Below are positions 57,101 to 64,000 of a stretch of 64,000 nucleotides of DNA, one piece after another (the stretch's first letter is position 1; every line of letters begins with the position of its first letter). The position numbers were made by a program, and so were the translations under genes. Origin of the DNA: Collariella sp. IMI 366227 (lineage: Eukaryota > Ascomycota > Sordariomycetes > Sordariales > Chaetomiaceae); NCBI GenBank assembly GCA_027946355.1, contig JAPEUS010000015.1, forward strand, positions 434,001-498,000, written 5' to 3'. The notes beneath the pieces were generated by a model that did no database searches, had not been told where the DNA came from, and saw only the letters and a list, made by a program, of their open reading frames with translations.

Positions 57101-60100
57101 GCCAGGGGTTGCCTGGGCACCGAGTTGACCAACCGCATTCCGCGGCGACCATGCCAGGCAAACGAAGGGTGGCAGGGCAATTCCAAAACGAGACACGATG
57201 ATGGTGGGTGGGATGGATGGGGAACCATTTCCGGATGTTCCTGGGTCAGATGACCGCTTCTCTTACACCACCGGGCAACCACTGGCAACATTCCGAGGCT
57301 GGACACAACAAACGGCCTTCTTCTTTCACCGCTCTGGAGTGAGGACAGCTTTTGAACCAACGGAGCCAGGAGGATCCCCGGAGCAAGAATTTCTCTCCCT
57401 CGTGGTTGCTTCTCCACCCTCCCTTTCATGCAAGGACCCTGTGTTTGTTGAAGTTAATGACGAACTGCATTTGTGTGAACGGTTCTTGGGGGCTGGGGCG
57501 GGTCTGTCCCATCCCATGGGCAACGGCAATGGTTCCAAGCTGCCGGGTCTTGCTGCTCACCGTATCCTCCGTTTGGAGGCTCCGTTTGTTTTGGGGGCCC
57601 AGCAGAGCACAGACAACATCTCGGTGAGCCATGTCGGTCCGCGGAAGACAAGCCTTGTGAAGAGGGTTGCTGAGTGAGACGGGCCGGTAGCTTGCAGGTC
57701 CTTGTGAAGGTTCTTTTCGGGAACGGTATCCGAAGAGAAGGCTCTGGTTATGAGATGCAGTGCGCTCACTCACCCGTGCTGCTGGGACTTACTGACCGCA
57801 GACCATTAGGCTTTTCCAAGAGGACTGTACCCAAATCAGCAAGTTCCCTTGCTCGGTGTAACATCGATATCGCAGTTCTTGGTGGGGGTACAATCCCAGG
57901 CGATGCTTGCCACCTTCATCACCCGCCTTCGCTTGAGTGCTGACATGCAACAGCATGAGCAGATCCTGAGAATACTCTGGACCGCGGCTTGAGTTGAAAC
58001 TGCATGTTTGAATAGGCGCTTCGCGGACGCAGATGAGACGATGTATGAAGCGCGGCGGTAGCATCACCTTAAGCGCTAGTGGTACGGCGGCTGCTTGCCG
58101 TCACCGTGCTGGCGCCGACACGGCGATCCGGCGCCAACACGATGCCGGAAGCATGCCTCAACAACCCTTCCGTCCCGGGTTCAGCGACAAGATCCTGCCA
58201 GAGCCGGTCTTTCTGTAACTAACAGAATTCCAGTGTAACGATACGGGCCGTTCTCGTCATCCCATGTCTCTGTTGCGGCCGTTGTTCATCTCTCGACATT
58301 CTTGCCCTGGCTCGGCAAAGGACTCACACCAAGAAATCCTCCGGGCCTTACAGTTGACCCTTGCTTACACCCGACCACTGCCTACACCCGGCCACTGCCT
58401 ACACCCGACCACTGCCTGATCTCCGGCACACCCTGGAAAGATTGCCAGCACATCTGCACCGCATCCTGCGTATGTGAGTCATGGTCATGTGGATGGCCTT
58501 GCTGCAACACTCTCAACTGCCATTGACATGGGCATCAAAAGCGGGGGTGCCACACCACGGCGTTCCAAAAGGGGGCAATCAACGCCAACGCCAGCCTTGC
58601 CGCCCATGTCAACCCACGTTGTTGTTGGTCACTCACCGCGGGCAAGGGCTCTCTGCCTTGCTGCGAGCCTTGCATTTCGTCACAGGTCCCATCTGATGAC
58701 CTGTTTACGATGTGTGGAATGCGGGGGAAGGATGGGCGCCCGACGGCGTATGGGGTTTCAGATACCAACCGGGCGTGTTTGCTTGCTGGGCTGGTGTTGA
58801 GGCCGGAGGCATCCAATCATGGCGGGTGTTTCCAAGCCTGTTCCTGAGACCAGAGCAGGCCGCAGAGTTGGCGCCTGGCAGGCGGCCATGATCAACATCA
58901 ACATCACCGCATGGCGGGATGCAAAACGAAGCCCCGCCAACGAAACAAGCCGAGGGAGCTGAACATGCTGCAGAGAGGAGGTTGGATGCCGCTCGTCGGG
59001 AATATCTGCAGCCAAAAGACCCCCTTCGGGCGATCAACTGTTACGCGCGCAGTTGCGATGCCACCAGCGCGGATAAGTCGGCGTGGCCGGGTCAAAGAGG
59101 GAAAAAGAAGACACTTCCACTTCGGTTTGCTAGAGTTGCTCGTCTGTGTCCACCGTCTTGGCATTTCCCCGGATAAGGACCTTGGAAGCATATTTGGACG
59201 AAAAAAGCAAGAAGTGCATGTGGAGCAGCGGCGCCTCAAGCGTCATGATTGGCTTTCTCCCACGAGGACGAGGTTCCTGGACCTGAGAAACGAAGGGATG
59301 GTGCGATCGCGCTGCTGGCAACCGCCGCTTCCAGTTGCGATCTGTCATGAACATGGCCGAAAGCGTGCGGTGGCATCGAATTGTCCCAAGCCACGCTCAG
59401 GACGTGGCAGCTCCGCGCAGTCGTTAGGGGGGATACGAGGCCAGAGGAAGATGAGAAGGGTCGCATCGGAGGCCGGCTGACCGTGGACGGACCTGCATCG
59501 GCGAACGGCCAGTCCAGAATCTCCGATCTAAGCCTGTGTGCTTAAAGTGTCTCAGCTCAAAGGCGGTGTTTTGAAACAGCAACAGAGGTTCCCGCTGTCG
59601 AACCTCAGGGACTCAGGGAACCTGTGGCCATTTGCAAACAAACCCCCCCATCGGAGAAACACAAACAGCTGGCCAGACCAGACCACCAAAACCACAGGAA
59701 ATTGTCAGCGCCCCTGGGAATTTCACACAGGGCGTTGGCAGCCCCTGAAGCATTGCGGTCGACAGTGGCTAGACCTGGTCCACTTCCCCTGGAAGCCCCC
59801 AGACGCCAATCTTCCCGGCACACAAACTCACATCGTTGAGAAATTTGTAAATTTGTCAGGTTGTTGAAATTGCGAAATTGGCTGTGGGGTTTCGAACACT
59901 CGGCGAGGCTTCCATTCGATTTTCGAGTCCCCGATCCCCACACTGCCGTGCTAAATTTGCATTGTCCGCGATCGTCCTCAGCTCTCACTGTGCGCTGCCC
60001 TTTTTGGACGCAAACGGACAGCTGAGAGCTGGATGCCTCCGTTTGCGCTGAAGTCAAAGTTTCCATGCCCGCGGATCGCGGTATTACAGAGTCTGTTCTC

Positions 60101-60710
60101 ACTGCCCGACACACCCAACTCGTGTCGAATGGTGACTTGACGACTCTAGCACTCAGACGTTGTCGGCCGACTGCAGGCGACCGCGAGGCGGCCGTTGCGC
60201 GGTCAGCGACGCGATCTGGCGACCGCTCTTTCCGCGAAACCACTTCGAGGCGGCATCGTCGTGAAAGGATGCACAGGTGGCATGTACCGTACATTACAGA
60301 TTACCCGTCGTGTCCCGCGCCAGGGGCAGAGCGGTAATGGCGACAGGGGCGCATCCTGGCGCTGATGCAGCGTTTCATTTCTCTGTGGTGGTCATCGAGA
60401 ACCTGGTCAGCGCCAAGCAATGCCTGCGTCACCGCAACTTTGTGGCCCGTCACGGGTCGAGGTACATGACTCTGCTGTGGCAGGACATGTGCTTGGCACT
60501 TCTTCCCAGACATCCACAGCTAGGGCATCGCGGCTGGAAATGTACTCGCTGGCTTGGCTGTCGTACCAGGCACATCGGCGTGCCAGGCACCGGCCGGTAC
60601 CTGAACACCCCACCCTTCCTGGGCGTGGTGTCCACAGCCCTGTCGGTGAAGTTGCTCCTTTTGATCCTGGGCTTGGAGCAGTAATTTGGAAAGTTGCCAG
60701 TTGCCGGTTA
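54132..60710. other. Long gene-poor region (6.6 kb)
   Basis: No conserved protein, tRNA or rRNA was recognised. Long open frames occur on both strands at once (for example 54270-55604 minus and 54454-55440 plus), but they begin with non-ATG codons, overlap antisense and have no domain signature, as expected in GC-rich DNA. Short poly-T or poly-A runs punctuate the stretch (55550, 55920, 56210). A small 17-bp tandem repeat is listed separately. The region could be an extended promoter for the transcript-like segment that follows, but that is inference. Confidence 0.5.
58363..58413. repeat. 17-bp tandem repeat, three units
   Basis: Three consecutive 17-bp units built on GCCTACACCCGACCACT, with one substitution in each of the first two. 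The unit length is not a multiple of three, and no gene covers it. Confidence 0.85.
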
Positions 60711-60720
60711 CCTACATAAG
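60711..60720 (+). promoter_or_regulatory. TATA-like element before a leader-like sequence
   Basis: CCTACATAAG precedes about 250 bp of C/A-rich, purine-poor sequence very like fungal 5' leaders (60740-60970), which ends at a double ATG at 60973. The position fits a core promoter. No transcript evidence is available from sequence alone. Confidence 0.3.
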
Positions 60721-60972
60721 GACTGTCTGCCCTCCCGCCGTTCCTAGCCCGCACCTCTCGAACCATCGCCAGACCAGCAGAACATTCATCAGCACATCTC
60801 GACACCAGGAGACCAAACAAACCTTCTCCAGCAGACTACTTCATCACGACTGCTCCCCCACCTCGGCACTCACTCACACACACCATACACCACCAGCTAT
60901 CCCACCACCATCGATCTCAACTTCGAGACAGCAACCGCCAAGCTGGCTTCCTCATCCGCCCAAGACTTCACG

Positions 60973-61062
60973 ATGATGCCCGCTCAGAGACCTTCTCAAC
61001 TCCCGCCCTGCCCCGGCCCGCCGCCGAGCAGGCCACTCCCTCCTCTTCCCAAACGGGGTTAA
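60973..61062 (+). CDS. Candidate 29-codon proline-rich small ORF
   Basis: A double ATG opens 29 codons ending at TAA (61060-61062). The peptide is very Pro-rich and ends PPPSRPLPPLPKRG. This contains RPLPPLP, a textbook class I SH3-ligand, overlapped by PPLPKR, a class II type. The same frame stays open for 68 further codons after the TAA, to 61267. The ORF follows a leader-like stretch. It could be a small protein, an upstream ORF of an unrecognised gene, a first exon, or chance. The TAA follows a G4 run, the context in which this window often has frame errors. No homologue is known to me. Confidence 0.3.
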   Translation: MMPAQRPSQLPPCPGPPPSRPLPPLPKRG

Positions 61063-63216
61063 AGGTCAACATCGATTCAACCCTCGGGAACCACCATCTC
61101 CCATGCTTCACCATCTGGTCACCAGGCATCGCGGGCCATCCCTGAAGATGGCCCCGAGCCGCACGCTATGATGTCTCTTGTGGTTCACCACGCGAGGCTG
61201 CGACCGCGCTTCCGCTCCCGCATCGCTGTCTCTCTTGCATCGGTTCCAGTCGCAGCACCACCTTTCTGAGCTGCGCGCCATTGTGCTTCTGCATGTGCCC
61301 CGAACCGCAGCTTCGGAGACGCAGCAGCCCTCCCGCGCCCAGCCCCAACACAGCCATTCATCTGCCACACCACCACGGGGGTTCAACATCTCATTGGCCG
61401 AACCAGCCAACTGGCCTCCAGTTCTTCAACCTCGCAGCATGCTGTGCACACCACCACCCGGCCCGGGCTGGCCGCAAGAACCACTCGAGCCGTCTTTTTC
61501 CCACTACACCATCCCGTCTTTTTTGCGGATGTGTCCCGAGAGCCGGCTCAGGGGAACAACCACCTCGACTTTCTCTCTCTCACCTTCAACTTCGCACGAC
61601 AGCAACACGAGCGCATTGCAACCCATACCAACATTTGTACCACCACAACCCTGGCGGATACGATCATTTTTAATCAACGCCTTTTTTCTTTTTTTTTCTT
61701 TTTGGTTTTACTTTTTCCTGTTTTGTCTTTTAGCGACGACATCGATATCAAGTGTTACGACTTTTTCAACACGCACTCTGGGATTTATTAGAAGGGATTC
61801 ATCATTGTACCACTACAAATGAGCATTCTGGCAAACGGCGTCATATGATACCAACGCTTGCGGGAGGAGGAGGACAGCAGCAGCGTTACGAGGACGGCGG
61901 ATTTTTCCGTATCAAGGGGGAGAGAGGATGAGGATTGACGGGATGGGCGCGCGGGTTAGGATTACTTCCCACCCACCGACCCGGAGTTCAGGGCACGTTG
62001 GGCTCCCCTTTGCTGCACACACACACCAGACACCAATAGCTCTGGCAATTAGGCATATCATAATACCAACACAAACCAATAATCTGGCTTTTCAAACCAC
62101 CTTCTTCACTCTCCTGCTGTGCCGAGAAGCCCTAATGCTACCGCGTGACCTCTTCAAGATCCAGATCGCCCCCCCGGCTGAAACCATTGATTGCCCTCCC
62201 TCCTCATCCGATCAAGACCTGCATTACCACCTTGATATTTCCGTGCCGTGTGTGTACCTTTTTAGGTGGGTGGGGGTTTTCGTCGCAATTGCGAGCATGT
62301 TTTCCCCACTTTGGCTGCAACACTGCTTGTTGAAGAGAGAGTGCGCGAGCCGCTGCCGAGGGCGGCATCGCGGGTCGAGTTACATCATGGACTTGGACTG
62401 TCGTCCGGCGGCCGACTTTGGCGGCCCACGCATGTCTGGCCTGGCCCGCGGCTACTTCGGGCTCGCGTGTCTGAGGCGGAGATGACTGACACGGTATGCA
62501 GAGAGGGGCCAAGAAAGCCGAGCGAACCGGCCGTGAGACAGGCAGATCCAGGTATGGAGACACAGTCCAGAGAGGAAGGGATGTGAGACGGGAGATCGAC
62601 CTGCCTCTTGTCTCAAACACACGGTCATTAAAAGATGGGGGGTTTTTGTTGGGCGTGCGTGCCTCGGGATGCATCTGAGGGAGGTCCACCCGAGTGAAAC
62701 ACGAGGCAGAGCAGCCCGGGGCTTTTCCGTCCGATCTGCTCGGCACCGGCGACGTCAACGATCGCGGCGGCGCATCGCGAGACCGAAGCAAGGCGGGCTG
62801 TTGATGAATTGCGATGGCATGTGCTTTTGTTGGGTGGGCAATGATGATGACGAACGGGTGAGCCGGCCGTTGTCACAGTCGCAACATCCATGCCACCCAT
62901 CATCAGCCGGACAGCGGCGGGAAGGGTGATCGTGATCGTGGTCGATCGGGTGGCTGGCTGGCTGGCAGCGCGGCTCGCCTGGCGGTCTTGGTTCATTCCT
63001 GTTGAGGAAGTGCCGAGCGATGTATGGCGCGGCGCGGAAGAACGGCGTCATCCCACTCTCGTCTCGCTCTCTGCCACCTTCTCCCCCTTATTTCCATTTG
63101 TTCCATCTCCCCATCGAGATCGTACCTTGTGCCTGTGCGCCTTGCCGTCTCAGACCAGGCCACCGAGCGCAGGCCAGGGTTCCGGAAAAAAAAAGAAGGG
63201 GAGATTTACTCGGCAG
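61063..63216. other. No supported gene (2.2 kb)
   Basis: Open frames at 61178-61822 and 61928-62485 have low-complexity or incoherent products. The segment 61640-61830 is T-rich with poly-T runs, resembling a transcript 3' region. Beyond 62500 nothing coding is recognised. Confidence 0.45.
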
Positions 63217-63356
63217 GGCTCCAAAATCGCTAGGCCCAACATGCGTTCGCATGGGGCAGGGACGCCAAGCCGAAAAATTGACGTTGATTCGCAAAAAAAA
63301 CATAAAAAAAACAGTGACTTTGATTTGCTAGCAAAACACACCAAAATTGAAGTCTC
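63217..63356 (+). repeat. Left arm of inverted repeat
   Basis: Matches the reverse complement of 63730-63867 over its whole length, with an extra A-rich ~9 bases near 63300 (CATAAAAAA) and scattered substitutions. Confidence 0.85.
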
Positions 63357-63729
63357 TCTTCCTTAGCCCATAACCCGTTTTACCTGCATCTGCTTTTTTT
63401 CAGCTGGATTGACCAGCGGAATTGTCAGAGACGAAGCCGCCGCCACAGCCAAATTGGCTGGAGGCATCACTGATGACAACGACAGCGATATAAAATCAAG
63501 GATATCCAAGAACAAACGGATAATTATAGTTATTAGTTGGGGATAATTGTAATATTGAAGCTATACACAGTCAGCTTTAGTCCTTTATTGCGTAACCGAA
63601 GGAATTACGTTAACCGTCTTCAGCAATTTGACGGTTTTCCCTAGTTTGATCAATTGCCTGGTTACTACACAGCGAAGAGGGTAGCGGGGACTGGTATGCA
63701 AGAAAACTGATGGCTGCAAGAAGGTGGGG

Positions 63730-63867
63730 AGACTTTCATTTTGGTGTGTTTTGCTAGCAAATCAAAGTCACTGTCTTTTTTGCGAATCCACGTCAATTTG
63801 CGACTTGGAGTCCCTGCCCCATGCGAACGCATGTTGGGCCTAGCGATTTTGGAGCCCCTTTGGGAGA
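63730..63867 (-). repeat. Right arm of inverted repeat
   Basis: Reverse complement of the left arm; contains TTTTGCTAGCAAATCAAAGT on the plus strand and ends outward with TTTTGGAGCCCC. Confidence 0.85.
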
Positions 63868-64000
63868 TCGAGGTGTAATTTTGGCACTAATGAAGCACAT
63901 CTCCGGCCCGAGACATCAGCCGTCACGATCAGTGGTACTCATCATGTCAGGGTAGATCGGGTGGTGAGCCGCTGCGGGAAAGGAGTTGATTGATTAGCAC

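Larger units (their letters stand above)
63217..63867. mobile_element. Foldback / MITE-like element with ~135-bp inverted repeats
   Basis: Two arms are near-perfect reverse complements: 63217-63356 and 63730-63867. Shared blocks include GGGCTCCAAAATCGCTAGGC, CAACATGCGTTCGCATGGGG and GTGACTTTGATTTGCTAGCA; differences are mostly a short A-rich insertion in the left arm. The outer ends read GGGCTCC...GGAGCCCC. The ~370-bp interior is AT-richer than its surroundings (about 63500-63660) and contains a short open frame (AGLTSGIVRDEAAATAKLAG) at about 63405-63540 that is not assignable to a known transposase. No clear target-site duplication was found. The structure fits a non-autonomous DNA transposon. 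Confidence 0.72.

Noticed and set aside
61178..61822. 214-codon plus-strand frame in the leader-like region
   Set aside because: No ATG-based coherent domain; ends in poly-T encoded Phe runs; likely untranslated sequence.
1..64000. CRISPR arrays, riboswitches, bacterial-type operons
   Set aside because: No regularly spaced direct repeats or bacterial signals; gene structure is fungal nuclear.

Overview
The window reads as nuclear DNA of a filamentous ascomycete, most likely a Sordariomycete (Sordariales-like; this is inference). The evidence is short spliced genes (mostly 50-120 bp introns with GT-AG ends and CTAAC-type branch points), no operons, GC-rich codon use, and recognisable Pezizomycotina families. 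Fifteen protein genes can be supported, plus one candidate small ORF, and most are conserved housekeeping genes.

Layout. 1-914: the end of a broken Tc1/mariner DD34E transposase. 2.8-4.5 kb (-): a divergent P-loop kinase-like gene. 5.1-6.4 kb (-): a two-exon BTB-like protein. 7.4-8.8 kb (+): GWT1, the GPI-anchor inositol acyltransferase. 11.9-15.5 kb (+): a KIN4/KfsA-type protein kinase. 17.3-19.3 kb (+): mitochondrial D-lactate dehydrogenase, five exons. 19.6-21.5 kb (-): GH76 alpha-1,6-mannanase. 22.6-23.5 kb (-): mitochondrial adenylate kinase. 25.0-26.7 kb (+): LETM1/Mdm38. 27.5-29.0 kb (+): sorting nexin SNX4/Atg24. 29.6-31.7 kb (-): kexin KEX2. 33.9-39.6 kb (+): a very large PhoD-like phosphatase. 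41.3-43.9 kb (+): vacuolar Ca2+/H+ exchanger. 44.3-45.9 kb (+): a proline-rich SPRY protein. 46.1-48.3 kb (-): ROK1 RNA helicase. 48.7-51.7 kb (-): mitochondrial isoleucyl-tRNA synthetase. 52.0-52.6 kb (-): a decayed copia-type gag. 53.1-54.1 kb (+): a conserved unknown protein. From 54.1 kb to the end no conventional gene is visible. That stretch holds a leader-like region with a 29-codon proline-rich ORF near 61.0 kb and a foldback/MITE-like element at 63.2-63.9 kb.

The genes do not form one pathway. Loose themes are mitochondria (D-lactate dehydrogenase, adenylate kinase, LETM1, isoleucyl-tRNA synthetase), the secretory pathway and cell wall (GWT1, kexin, GH76) and vacuole/endosome (Ca2+ exchanger, SNX4).

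The strongest window-wide signal is technical or evolutionary. At least seven conserved genes are broken by single-base length changes, where the break can be located almost always in homopolymer runs, and the reading frame resumes perfectly after adding or removing one base. This suggests consensus errors more than gene death, and it should colour how every 'broken' gene here is read. I found no convincing undescribed multi-gene system. The best candidates for something new are the 29-codon ORF with a perfect SH3-ligand motif and the inverted-repeat element.
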